In this document: positions 8,192 through 16,889 of the stretch, piece after piece | Layout of the letters: the number at the start of each line of letters is the position of its first letter | Position numbering within the stretch: the stretch's first letter is position 1 | Source: Kluyvera cryocrescens NBRC 102467 | GTDB lineage: Bacteria > Pseudomonadota > Gammaproteobacteria > Enterobacterales > Enterobacteriaceae | DNA length: 64,000 bases | Direction: 5' to 3' | Assembly: GCF_001571285.1 (NCBI RefSeq) | Contig: NZ_BCTM01000013.1 | Location: forward strand, 62,001 to 126,000 | Translations under genes and position numbers: made by a program | Notes under the pieces: generated by a model | Database searches by the model: none | Seen by the model: only the letters and a program-made list of their open reading frames with translations | Told to the model about the DNA's origin: nothing

Positions 8192-9112
8192 TTAGTTCAG
8201 ACGAACCGGCATACCGGAACGGTTTTTAACCGCCTGGTCAACGATGCTCTGGTCAACGTCAGACTGGCTGGTCACTTTCTGCACCGCCTGAGTCAGCGAA
8301 ATTGGCACAATCTCGCCACCTTCGAACTGCGCTTCGGTGGTGGACAGCGGGTTGTGAACCTCAATGAAGCGGCTGCCATCTGGCTCGGTGGTTGCTTTCA
8401 CTGGCTCATCAATAAACTGTACGCGGGTGCCCACTGGCACGTTCTGGAACAGGAATTTGATGTCTTCGTTACGCAGACGTACGCAGCCGTGGCTTACGCG
8501 CAGGCCGATACCGAAGTTGGCGTTAGTACCGTGGATAGCATACAGACGGCCAATGTACAGCGCGTACAGCCCCATCGGGTTATCCGGGCCGGCGGGAACA
8601 ACGGCTGGCAGTGGGTTACCTGCAGCAATATATTCCGCATGCATTTTCGCCGTTGGCGTCCAGGTTGGACCGGCTTTCTTACGTTCGACCTTGGTAGTCC
8701 AGTTGATAGGCGTATCTTTGCCCAGCTGGCCGATACCGATTGGCAGCACGATCACGGTGTTGGTGCCTTTCGGGTAGTAGTACAGACGCATTTCGGCGCT
8801 GTTAATCACAATACCTTCATGCACCGTATCCGGCAGGATCAGCTGCTGAGGAATATTCAGCACGGTGCCGCCTTTTGGCAGGTAGGTATCTACGCCTGGG
8901 TTTGCTTCCAGCATATTAGACAAACCCATCTGATACTGGGCCGCGAAGTATTCCAGCGGTTGCTTATTGTCTTCAGGAATGGTGATAACCTGGTTCTGAC
9001 CGACAATGCGGCTACCGTTGGTCGGCAGCGGATACGTCACCGCGGATGCCGAATTACAGAAGCCCACGACAGCAAGCGCTGCAGCGAAAATCATTTTTAA
9101 TTTCATGTTCAT
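8192..9112 (-). CDS. ldtB: LdtB (YbiS), L,D-transpeptidase anchoring Lpp
   Basis: The 306-residue protein has a signal peptide ending NSASA, a LysM-like segment (about 40-95, [23 protein letters not shown]) and a YkuD catalytic domain. The active-site motif [11 protein letters not shown] holds the catalytic cysteine, preceded by IHGTN. In E. coli YbiS attaches Braun's lipoprotein to meso-diaminopimelate of peptidoglycan. The ATG at 9112 (MNMKLKM) gives the same N-terminus as E. coli; more upstream starts would add a non-homologous leader. It is divergent from ybiT, with about 220 bp of promoter sequence between them. Confidence 0.96.
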   Translation of the reverse strand: MNMKLKMIFAAALAVVGFCNSASAVTYPLPTNGSRIVGQNQVITIPEDNKQPLEYFAAQYQMGLSNMLEANPGVDTYLPKGGTVLNIPQQLILPDTVHEGIVINSAEMRLYYYPKGTNTVIVLPIGIGQLGKDTPINWTTKVERKKAGPTWTPTAKMHAEYIAAGNPLPAVVPAGPDNPMGLYALYIGRLYAIHGTNANFGIGLRVSHGCVRLRNEDIKFLFQNVPVGTRVQFIDEPVKATTEPDGSRFIEVHNPLSTTEAQFEGGEIVPISLTQAVQKVTSQSDVDQSIVDQAVKNRSGMPVRLN

Positions 9113-9330
9113 GTTGTGCGAGGTATCAGTGCCATTACGGCGGTTGTTGAGGAATTCAGCCTGTTGGTAGAAGCGCATTATATGTGCATTCCTTGCCGCA
9201 TGGAATTCGGATGTGTACTAAATCACATTTTTTTCACTTCAGTTACAGTTTAGCGTCTTGCGATGGCGGGCGCTTTTTATTCGGAATTGTGGCACAATAG
9301 GCGGTTTGTCACATTCTTCAGGATACTCCC

Positions 9331-10926
9331 GTGTTAGTTACCAGCAACGTCACCATGCAGTTTGGCAGTAAGCCGCTGTTCGAAAATATCTCCGTCAAAT
9401 TTGGCGGCGGCAACCGTTACGGCCTGATTGGCGCCAACGGGAGCGGCAAATCCACCTTTATGAAAATCCTCGGCGGCGATTTAGAACCGACGCTGGGCAA
9501 CGTCTCCATCGATCCAAACGAGCGCATCGGTAAGCTGCGTCAGGATCAGTTCGCCTTCGAAGAGTTCACCGTGCTTGATACGGTGATCATGGGCCACGGC
9601 GAGTTGTGGGAAGTGAAGCAAGAGCGCGACCGCATCTACGGTCTGACGGAAATGAGTGAAGAAGATGGCTACAAAGTGGCTGATCTCGAAGTGCTCTACG
9701 GCGAAATGGATGGTTACTCTGCGGAAGCCCGTGCGGGCGAACTGCTGCTGGGCGTGGGTATTCCCGTTGAACAGCACTACGGTCTGATGAGCGAAGTGGC
9801 ACCGGGCTGGAAGCTGCGTGTACTGCTGGCGCAGGCGCTGTTCTCTAACCCAGATATTCTGCTGCTCGATGAACCAACCAACAACCTGGACATCGACACC
9901 ATTCGCTGGCTGGAGCAGACGCTCAACGAGCGTGACAGCACCATGATCATCATCTCGCACGACCGTCACTTCCTGAACATGGTCTGTACCCACATGGCGG
10001 ATCTGGACTACGGTGAACTGCGCGTTTACCCGGGCAACTACGACGAATACATGACGGCGGCCACCCAGGCGCGCGAACGTCTGCTGGCGGATAACGCCAA
10101 GAAAAAAGCGCAGATTGCTGACCTGCAATCCTTCGTTAGCCGCTTTAGCGCCAACGCCTCTAAATCACGTCAGGCCACCTCCCGTGCTCGTCAGATTGAT
10201 AAAATCAAGCTGGACGAAGTGAAAGCCTCCAGCCGTCAGAACCCGTTCATCCGCTTCGAGCAGGATAAGAAACTGTTCCGTAACGCGCTGGCGGTGGAAG
10301 AGCTGACCAAAGGCTTTGACAACGGCCCGCTGTTTAAGAACGTTAACCTGCTGCTGGAAGTGGGTGAAAAGCTTGCGATTCTTGGCGCCAACGGCGTGGG
10401 TAAAACCACTATGCTGAAAACGCTGGTGGGCGAGCTGGAAGCGGATCACGGCACGGTGAAATGGTCCGAGAATGCGCAAATTGGTTACTACGCGCAGGAT
10501 CATGCGGAAGATTTCGATAACGATCTGACCGTGTTTGACTGGATGAGCCAGTGGAAACAAGAAGGCGACGACGAGCAGGTGGTTCGTGGCTTCCTCGGCC
10601 GTCTGCTGTTCAGCCAGGACGATATTAAAAAGCCGGCGAAAGTTCTGTCCGGTGGTGAGAAGGGCCGTATGCTGTTTGGTAAGCTGATGATGCAGAAACC
10701 AAACATTCTGGTGATGGATGAACCAACCAACCACCTGGATATGGAATCTATCGAATCGCTGAACATGGCGCTGGAAATGTATCAGGGTACCCTGATCTTC
10801 GTATCTCACGACCGTGAATTCGTCAGCTCGCTGGCGACCCGCGTGATTGAAATTACGCCAGAACGCGTCGTCGACTTCACCGGTAACTACGAAGATTACC
10901 TGCGCAGTAAAGGTATCGACAACTAA
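9331..10926 (+). CDS. ybiT: YbiT, ABC-F family ATPase
   Basis: This 531-residue soluble protein has two ABC domains joined by a charged linker (about residues 240-310, rich in [12 protein letters not shown]). Walker A motifs are GANGSGKST and GANGVGKTT, Walker B segments are [12 protein letters not shown] and [12 protein letters not shown], and the second signature is LSGGEKGR. The first signature is atypical ([11 protein letters not shown]), as in E. coli YbiT. With no membrane domain, it is an ABC-F translation factor acting on the ribosome. The start is GTG at 9331, as alignment with E. coli demands. Confidence 0.96.
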   Translation: MLVTSNVTMQFGSKPLFENISVKFGGGNRYGLIGANGSGKSTFMKILGGDLEPTLGNVSIDPNERIGKLRQDQFAFEEFTVLDTVIMGHGELWEVKQERDRIYGLTEMSEEDGYKVADLEVLYGEMDGYSAEARAGELLLGVGIPVEQHYGLMSEVAPGWKLRVLLAQALFSNPDILLLDEPTNNLDIDTIRWLEQTLNERDSTMIIISHDRHFLNMVCTHMADLDYGELRVYPGNYDEYMTAATQARERLLADNAKKKAQIADLQSFVSRFSANASKSRQATSRARQIDKIKLDEVKASSRQNPFIRFEQDKKLFRNALAVEELTKGFDNGPLFKNVNLLLEVGEKLAILGANGVGKTTMLKTLVGELEADHGTVKWSENAQIGYYAQDHAEDFDNDLTVFDWMSQWKQEGDDEQVVRGFLGRLLFSQDDIKKPAKVLSGGEKGRMLFGKLMMQKPNILVMDEPTNHLDMESIESLNMALEMYQGTLIFVSHDREFVSSLATRVIEITPERVVDFTGNYEDYLRSKGIDN

Positions 10927-10933
10927 GCCGTTC

Positions 10934-10966
10934 TCTCCCCGGTGCGGGTTCGCCGCTCCGGGGAGA
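10934..10966 (+). terminator. ybiT terminator
   Basis: TCTCCCCGG and CCGGGGAGA pair across a 15-base GC-rich loop and are followed by TTATTCT, eight bases after the stop. Confidence 0.7.
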
Positions 10967-11098
10967 TTATTCTCCCCATCCATCGCCTTTCGCATTCTTC
11001 AACCTTTCCACAACACGCCAATAACTCCTTTTTCGCCCCATATTTCCTGCACAATTTTGTGAAGAATGGCTGCTATCGATGTATCAGGGGATTGCGCG

Positions 11099-11389
11099 AT
11101 GCAGGAATTCACGTTTTATACCCGTGCGGATGAACGGACCCTTTACTGCTACTACGTTCGGCAGTACGACTCCGTTTTCTATGTGACCATCAGCCAGATG
11201 AAAAACGATACCGAGATGGAATATCTCGGTCAAAAGGAGTTGCGGAATATCACCCGCCATGAGGTGTTACAGGAGTGTTTGTCACATTGTCGACGTAGAG
11301 CTTCGCGTCAGCCAAAATCCTGGCGGTTCGTCATGGTGAGCTGGATTGTGAATCGCGCGATGGGGCTTAGGAAGCGGGCAAGAAACTGA
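11099..11389 (+). CDS. Hypothetical 96-residue protein
   Basis: I do not recognise this protein. It starts MQEFTFYTRADERTLYCYYVRQYDSVF and ends with a basic tail (MGLRKRARN). It has no signal peptide and no clear membrane helix apart from one short hydrophobic stretch (FVMVSWIVN). AGGGGA lies about nine bases before the ATG at 11099, which supports translation from there rather than from the ATG at 11066. It stands alone between the ybiT terminator and a leftward small gene. Function unknown; it could be a lineage-specific orphan. Confidence 0.5.
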   Translation: MQEFTFYTRADERTLYCYYVRQYDSVFYVTISQMKNDTEMEYLGQKELRNITRHEVLQECLSHCRRRASRQPKSWRFVMVSWIVNRAMGLRKRARN

Positions 11390-11420
11390 GCCCCACGGCT
11401 GGATAGCCACACTCGGGGCA

Positions 11421-11666
11421 TTAATGATGATGATGGGGAACAGGCACCGGGTAGCCGTTTGCGGTATAGGTATTGTTGCTAAAGGTGCCTGGGCTATAAA
11501 CCTGGGTAATCGAACCGTCATTTTCGTCCGCTGAAAAACGGCTGAGCGCAGTGGTTTTGACCGTTGCGCTAGCCGCCACGGCCTCTGGTGATGGTTTCTC
11601 CTGAAAAGCCAGCGCGCTCGTTGAACTCAGAATCAGAGCAACGGTAAGAACGGGTAATGCTTTCAT
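11421..11666 (-). CDS. Small secreted protein with C-terminal tetra-histidine
   Basis: The 81-residue product has a convincing signal peptide (MKALPVLTVALILSSTSALA, cleaved about residue 20) and a short polar mature part rich in Ser, Thr and Asn, ending YPVPVPHHHH. The mature protein would be about 61 residues in the periplasm or outside. The histidine tail could bind Ni, Zn or Cu, but that is inference. I do not recognise the family. The ribosome-binding site is poor, and an upstream in-frame ATG at 11693 would add nine residues and spoil the signal peptide. The upstream GH31 operon ends at its own terminator, so this gene is probably separate. Confidence 0.55.
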   Translation of the reverse strand: MKALPVLTVALILSSTSALAFQEKPSPEAVAASATVKTTALSRFSADENDGSITQVYSPGTFSNNTYTANGYPVPVPHHHH

Positions 11667-11716
11667 GATGAATGTCCGCGAGTTAGAGGTCACTCTAACG
11701 TTATCTGTCCGCCATC

Positions 11717-11748
11717 AAAAACGCCATGTGCTGTTACACACATGGCGT
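11717..11748 (-). terminator. GH31 operon terminator
   Basis: On the minus strand ACGCCATGTG and CACATGGCGT pair around TGTAACAG and run into TTTTTGA. It ends the leftward MFS-GH31 transcript. Confidence 0.88.
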
Positions 11749-11803
11749 ACTTTGTTACAGGTGGACAAGAAACAGCGTTACGCCGCTTGCGGCGGATAAA
11801 ACG

Positions 11804-14170
11804 TTAGTCTGGCAACCACTCGCTGGCGGCAGCGCCGTTAATCCGTAGCTGACGTTTCTCCCCTGCAGGCAGCGTGACTTTCAGTGCTTTCCACGCCGGG
11901 CGGTAATCTCCGCGTGCGTTGACCTTCAGGTCGATAGTGCTGCCGGTGCAAACCATCTCCCAATCCAGCCACAGCGCATTGCCTTGCTGATAGCCCCAGG
12001 TTTCGCCGTCATCTTCAAACAGTTGGCCGGTGGTTGCGCCGACACCTTTTACCGGGAACAGCTTCAGTTCACGCTGGGTATCTTCAGCAGCGTTAACAAA
12101 GGAGATCCGCTCGCTCAGCGGCAGACCCGCGCCCGCGCGGACCAGCAGCGGCAGTTTCTCCAGCGGCGCGTCGATGACGATATGTTGACCGCCTGAGAAC
12201 CACTCACCGGTATAGAAATCATACCAGCCGTGCTCATTGTCGGGCAGCCATACCGGGCGTTGGCGCTGGCCTTGTTCCACTACGCTGGCGACCAGCAGAT
12301 CGCGACCCAGCAGGAAGTCATCGCACTCGGAGAAGGTTTTTTCATCGTGCTCGTGGTCGAGGAACGTTGGGCGCAGCATCGGCTCATCGTCGACGTGCGC
12401 CTGCCACAGTAAGGAGTAGAGGTACGGCATCAGACGATAGCGCAGTTCAATCGCTTCACGAATGCATGGGGTAATGGCTGGATACATCCACGGCTCGTTG
12501 ACCGTATGGTCATCGTTCCAGGAGTGAATGGTAAAGCGCGGGTGCATCACCCCGTTTTGCACCCAGCGGACAAACAGCTCTGGATCCGGCTTATCGCCGG
12601 AGAAGCCGCCCACATCGTGACCCAGGTTGTACAGCCCTGACAGACTCATACCCAGCCCCATACGGATGTTGTAGCGCAGGGTGTCCCAGTTGGTGCGGTT
12701 ATCGCCGCTCCAGGTTTGCACGTAACGCTGCATCCCGGCGCAGCCGGAACGGGAAATCAGGTACGGGCGTTTGTGTGGAGCAAAACGCTGCTGCGCTTCC
12801 AGCGAGGCGCGAATCATCAACAGCGGCATCACCGGACGAATGTGTTTGATAGCGATTTCGTGGCCAAAGCCATAGCAGCGGGCTTCGCCGTCCCACACTT
12901 CAAACTCGTTATTGTCGTTCCAGGTGGAGTCGATACCTTGCTCCAGCAGCTGCTGGGTCACACCTTCCTGCCACCAGGCCACGGTTTTCGGGTTGGTGAA
13001 GTCGAGGTGCGAACCCTCATCGTCCCAGAAGCTGGAACGTTCCGGACCGTCGCTTTCGGAGTCGCGGATAAAGAGCCCGCCCTTGGCCACTTCCTCGTAG
13101 CGCGGGTGATCCTGCAGCAGACACGGCTTGATGTTGGCAGCCAGATGCAGCCCCGCATCGTGGAATGCCTGGCTCATGACCTTCGGCTGCGGCACTTTGT
13201 CGTAGTTCCAGTTAAAGACGTAGCGCTTGCCGTTTATAGAGGTGTAGCCGGACGAGAGCTGGAATGAATCGCACGGGATCGCATGCTCGTCGCACAGGCG
13301 AATAAAGTTCATCAGCTGGTTTTGCGCGTCCGGCGCATCGGTGTAATGCATCGTCGAGCCGCTGTAGCCGAGGCTCCATTTTGGCCCAAACAGGGTTTTA
13401 CCGGTCAGACGGACGAACGCTTTGGTCACATCCAGCACGCGCTCGCCGGTAAACAGGTAGTAATCGATATCACCGGCCTCGGCCTGCCAGCGGCGATAGG
13501 CGGTGTGATAATTATCAATTTCGTTACCCAGATCCAGCCAGCAGCTGCTCAGGTTATCGTAAAACAGCCCGAAGCTCACATCGTCACGGCGGGTGATGGT
13601 GAACGGAATATGTTTGTACAGCGGGTCGGTGCTGACGGCGTTATAGCCCATGGCATCAAGGTTGCGCATCTCGTAGCGCTTGCCGCCGCGCTGCAGGTCG
13701 CCCGCTTTATCGCCCAGGCCGTAGAAGCGCTCGTCCTTACGACGGCTTTGGTAGTGGGCTACGCCGTCTCCGTGGGCGTTGACCAAATAGGCGCTGGTCG
13801 GACGGTCGCTCACCAGCGGCTGCCATTGACCTTCGGCATTACGATAGTGCCACTCAATCCACAGCGGCTGGTGGACGGTGGCGCGCAGGGATTCGGTGGC
13901 GACCACAAGGGTGTCGTCCTGCTGAATGAGCGTCCAGCCGGGCAGGGTAAAGCCGCTGAGATCTTCGCGGTCGCGGCCTTCCCACGGAACATCCTGCTGT
14001 GGCGCGATGCTCCAGGTGCGATTCAGCGCCAGTTCGCCTTTGCGTTTTAGCAGCACGCGAAACAGATTTTCTTCCAGTACGTACAGACACAGCGTGTGCT
14101 GGCCATCAACGCACAGTTCGACGTGATGGGTTGACTGTTTTTGCAGGGTCCAGTTTTTCAGCGTTTTCAT
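11804..14170 (-). CDS. GH31 alpha-glycosidase
   Basis: This 788-residue cytoplasmic protein (no signal peptide) belongs to glycoside hydrolase family 31. An N-terminal beta-sandwich spans about residues 1-240. The catalytic barrel carries the nucleophile in STWNDNNEFE (Asp419) and the acid/base in TWSGDNRTNWD (Asp490), and C-terminal beta domains follow. Keeping the acid/base aspartate points to a hydrolase (alpha-glucosidase or alpha-xylosidase type) rather than an alpha-glucan lyase. The ATG at 14170, preceded by GAGAGTGGATG, is preferred to the GTG at 14182. It follows the MFS gene by 14 bp, so imported alpha-glycosides are the likely substrate. Exact specificity cannot be read from the sequence. 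Confidence 0.85.
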   Translation of the reverse strand: MKTLKNWTLQKQSTHHVELCVDGQHTLCLYVLEENLFRVLLKRKGELALNRTWSIAPQQDVPWEGRDREDLSGFTLPGWTLIQQDDTLVVATESLRATVHQPLWIEWHYRNAEGQWQPLVSDRPTSAYLVNAHGDGVAHYQSRRKDERFYGLGDKAGDLQRGGKRYEMRNLDAMGYNAVSTDPLYKHIPFTITRRDDVSFGLFYDNLSSCWLDLGNEIDNYHTAYRRWQAEAGDIDYYLFTGERVLDVTKAFVRLTGKTLFGPKWSLGYSGSTMHYTDAPDAQNQLMNFIRLCDEHAIPCDSFQLSSGYTSINGKRYVFNWNYDKVPQPKVMSQAFHDAGLHLAANIKPCLLQDHPRYEEVAKGGLFIRDSESDGPERSSFWDDEGSHLDFTNPKTVAWWQEGVTQQLLEQGIDSTWNDNNEFEVWDGEARCYGFGHEIAIKHIRPVMPLLMIRASLEAQQRFAPHKRPYLISRSGCAGMQRYVQTWSGDNRTNWDTLRYNIRMGLGMSLSGLYNLGHDVGGFSGDKPDPELFVRWVQNGVMHPRFTIHSWNDDHTVNEPWMYPAITPCIREAIELRYRLMPYLYSLLWQAHVDDEPMLRPTFLDHEHDEKTFSECDDFLLGRDLLVASVVEQGQRQRPVWLPDNEHGWYDFYTGEWFSGGQHIVIDAPLEKLPLLVRAGAGLPLSERISFVNAAEDTQRELKLFPVKGVGATTGQLFEDDGETWGYQQGNALWLDWEMVCTGSTIDLKVNARGDYRPAWKALKVTLPAGEKRQLRINGAAASEWLPD

Positions 14171-14184
14171 GTTTACATCCACTC

Positions 14185-15486
14185 TCAGGCGCGTTTTGCG
14201 CGACGTTCAGCAATAAAGGTGACCAGGAAGCAAGCGCCAATCAGGTCAAAGAAACCCATGGCGATAAATAATGGGTTGAAGCCGATTTTGTCGGCGGTCA
14301 CCCCGATAATCAGGGAGAAAGCGAAGCTGGCGATCCACGCAGCGGACCCGCGCATGCCGTTGACGGTAGCCATCTGGCCTTTATCAAAGGACTCCACCAC
14401 CAGGGCGCTGAGCATGCAGGAGATAATCTGGTGGCCAAAGCCGCCAATTGAGATCAGCGCAATGGCGACATACGGGTTATTGGTAAAGGCCATGGCTGCC
14501 AGCGAGATCATCAGGAACGCGCCGCTGACCGAGGAAGCCACGATGGAGTTCACGCGGGAGCAGCCGAACAGACGAACGTACAGTTTGGTCAGATAGCCGC
14601 TGGCAACGCTGCCAAGGTCGGCGGCGAGGAACGGTAGCCAGGCGAAGAGGGCAATCTGCTTCAGATCCATGCCATAGGCTTTAGACAGATACAGCGGCAC
14701 CCAGAAACTCATCACCGCCCAGGCCGGTTCCGCCATAAAGGCTGGAATCGCGATGCCGTAGAAGCGTTTATTTTTACCGACGGTTTTCAGCGCGGTGAGG
14801 AACGGTAACTTGACCGCTGGTGGTTCATTATCCTGGCGAATGAATTCCAGCTCTTCTTTGCTCAGGTTCGGGTGTTTATCCGGGTTATGGTAGAACGCCC
14901 ACCACAGCACCACCCATGCCGCAGCCAGCACGCCGGTGAACATAAATGCACCCTGCCAGCCGAACGAAGCGTGCGCGAAGTAGATAATGGGCGGTGCCAG
15001 CATCGCACCGATAGAGAAGCCGACGCCTGCCCAGCCAGCAGCCACCGGACGCTCGGATTTCGGGAACCATTCACCGATGGTTTTGGCGTTAGCCGGCGTG
15101 GCGGCCGCTTCTGCGCCACCCATAAAGAAGCGCAAAATTGCCAGATGCAGCCAGTTTCCGGCACCGGCGTGCAGCAGGCAGGTCAGCGCCCAAAGCCCGG
15201 CGCAAATCATAAAGCCAAGCTTCAGGCCGATAACGTCAATCAGCCAACCGCACAGCGGCTGGAAGAGGGTGTAGGCCAGCTGGAAGGCGCCGACGATCCA
15301 GGAATATTGTTCGGTGGTGATACCGAGGCTGGTTTTCAGTTCCGGGGCGAGGATCCCCAGCGAGTTACGGGTGATGTAGTTGACGGTGACGCCCAGTAAA
15401 AACAGGACCAGTACCCACCAGCGTAAGTTTTTGACTATTCGGCGCGGTTTACTCACGGCCATATCGTTATTGATACCCTGACTCAT
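14185..15486 (-). CDS. MFS transporter, anion:cation symporter type
   Basis: The 433-residue protein has twelve predicted membrane segments. Its NYITRNSLGILAPEL start and FFMGGAEAAATPANAKTIGEWFPKSERPVAAGW segment are typical of the ACS branch of the major facilitator superfamily (hexuronate, galactonate and related transporters). The ATG at 15486 with GGAGAT upstream is chosen over the earlier in-frame ATG at 15525. It is the first gene of a two-gene operon with the GH31 enzyme and is divergent from a LacI regulator. The substrate may be an acidic sugar or a glycoside, unconfirmed. Confidence 0.85.
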   Translation of the reverse strand: MSQGINNDMAVSKPRRIVKNLRWWVLVLFLLGVTVNYITRNSLGILAPELKTSLGITTEQYSWIVGAFQLAYTLFQPLCGWLIDVIGLKLGFMICAGLWALTCLLHAGAGNWLHLAILRFFMGGAEAAATPANAKTIGEWFPKSERPVAAGWAGVGFSIGAMLAPPIIYFAHASFGWQGAFMFTGVLAAAWVVLWWAFYHNPDKHPNLSKEELEFIRQDNEPPAVKLPFLTALKTVGKNKRFYGIAIPAFMAEPAWAVMSFWVPLYLSKAYGMDLKQIALFAWLPFLAADLGSVASGYLTKLYVRLFGCSRVNSIVASSVSGAFLMISLAAMAFTNNPYVAIALISIGGFGHQIISCMLSALVVESFDKGQMATVNGMRGSAAWIASFAFSLIIGVTADKIGFNPLFIAMGFFDLIGACFLVTFIAERRAKRA

Positions 15487-15591
15487 AGGGATCTCCACAG
15501 AAAGATGTAGGGAACGGTGGGGCAACTCGGTGGAGAGTTGTCACACCACTTTTTCTAATCATTTGATATTTATTTATTTTATTTTTACGGC

Positions 15592-15614
15592 CTTCCATCA
15601 TTCTTGTATGGAAG
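15592..15614. promoter_or_regulatory. Candidate operator between MFS and LacI genes
   Basis: CTTCCAT (15592-15598) and ATGGAAG (15608-15614) form perfect arms around nine bases, in the 299-bp divergent gap. It is a reasonable binding site for the adjacent LacI regulator. The rest of the gap is AT-rich with no gene. Confidence 0.45.
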
Positions 15615-15785
15615 TTGTTCTACCAATTCACAGTAGGCGACAACAAAATTCGAGGAAAGTGGGTTTTATGCACGTTTTTTCATGAAGGGCTGATATACAT
15701 TACGCATACGTACTTAAAGCCAGATAAAACAGGGTTTTTAAGTCATGAAAATTCTTTCATTTCTGAATTAGATGCGGATCACATA

Positions 15786-16889
15786 ATGGAAAAGAAGCTG
15801 AAAATCGCTGAAATCGCCGGGCGGACAGGGCTGTCTGCTAGCACGGTTTCCAGGGTTCTGGCAGGGAAGGCCAATACCAGCGCCCGGGCGCGCGAGCAAG
15901 TATTGGCCTGCGCCCGTGAATTAGGGGTGATGGACGGCCTGGCTGCGGGTCGTATGCTGCTGAATAATCTGATTATCTTTGCGCCACCCCGGGCCTTTGA
16001 TGAACGTTCTGATATCTTTTACTATCGCGTGATCCAAAGCATTACCAAAGCCCTCTCCGCGCACGAGGTGCGTTTGCGCTATTGTCCGTTGGAGGAGAAC
16101 GACAGCGACCCGTCGCTGTTCCTGTCACGCATGAATGAAGCGGAGACTCAGGCGGCGATCCTGCTCGGTATTGACGATCCGCATATTCACGATCTGGCCG
16201 CCGATCTCGGCAAACCCTGCGTGTTGATCAACTGCCGTGATGAACGCATGCGCCTTCCGGCGATCGCCCCGGATCATCGGATGATTGGCGCCTTTGCGGC
16301 CCGCTACCTGTTTGAGATGGGGCATCGTGAAGTGATGAATGTCATGTGCCTGCGCCGCTACACCATGGAGCAGCGGCTTGCGGGGATTAAAGAGTCGTGG
16401 CGGCAGCATAATCTGGTGTTTGAACATGAGCGCGATCTGCTCAATATCAGTAGCTTCAGCGCCAAAGGCGCAGAGGAAAAAGTTGGGCAGTGGCTGGATG
16501 CGTTAAACGGTCGGGCGATGCCGACGGCGTTTCTGGTCGGCGGCGATTTTATGGCCGCGGGTACCATCAATGCACTTAGCCAGCGCGGTCTGCGGGTGCC
16601 GCAGGATGTGTCGGTAATGAGCATCGATGGGTTTAACCTTGCGGCGATTGAAGATGTGCCGCTGACCGCCGTCCATGTGCCGCGTGATGAATTGGGCATT
16701 GAAGCGGTGCAGATGCTCCAGCAGCGCTTGATTCGTCCGGATGCACCGGTGGGGTCACTGCTGCTGCATGGTCGTCTGGCGGTGCGAGAATCGGTCAGGC
16801 GGGTGCGCCCGGGAAAAGGGCACACCGCCGTGGAACGCGAAGGACTGTACGACAATCAGACGTCGATACCCAGCGCGCGTTTACCGTGA
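15786..16889 (+). CDS. LacI-family regulator of the MFS-GH31 operon
   Basis: The 367-residue protein begins with a LacI helix-turn-helix (KIAEIAGRTGLSASTVSRVLAGKA, residues 5-28), followed by a periplasmic-binding-protein-like effector domain ending at about residue 340. The ATG at 15786 puts the DNA-binding domain at the very N-terminus as usual; the ribosome-binding site is weak. A C-terminal tail of about 25 residues runs past the normal family end. Its last 34 bp overlap the 3' end of convergent ybiU. The likely target is the divergent transporter-glycosidase operon, and its effector should be the product or substrate of that pathway. Confidence 0.85.
   Translation: MEKKLKIAEIAGRTGLSASTVSRVLAGKANTSARAREQVLACARELGVMDGLAAGRMLLNNLIIFAPPRAFDERSDIFYYRVIQSITKALSAHEVRLRYCPLEENDSDPSLFLSRMNEAETQAAILLGIDDPHIHDLAADLGKPCVLINCRDERMRLPAIAPDHRMIGAFAARYLFEMGHREVMNVMCLRRYTMEQRLAGIKESWRQHNLVFEHERDLLNISSFSAKGAEEKVGQWLDALNGRAMPTAFLVGGDFMAAGTINALSQRGLRVPQDVSVMSIDGFNLAAIEDVPLTAVHVPRDELGIEAVQMLQQRLIRPDAPVGSLLLHGRLAVRESVRRVRPGKGHTAVEREGLYDNQTSIPSARLP

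Noticed and set aside
8156-9100. 314-codon open frame on the plus strand
   Set aside because: Antisense to ldtB and running through the bidirectional terminator; ldtB aligns with E. coli over its whole length.
13283-14050. 255-codon open frame on the plus strand
   Set aside because: Antisense to the GH31 gene, whose family motifs fix the coding strand.
11804-14170. GH31 enzyme as alpha-1,4-glucan lyase
   Set aside because: Tempting beside the anhydrosugar genes, but the hydrolase acid/base aspartate (WSGDN) is present and the length is below that of known lyases.
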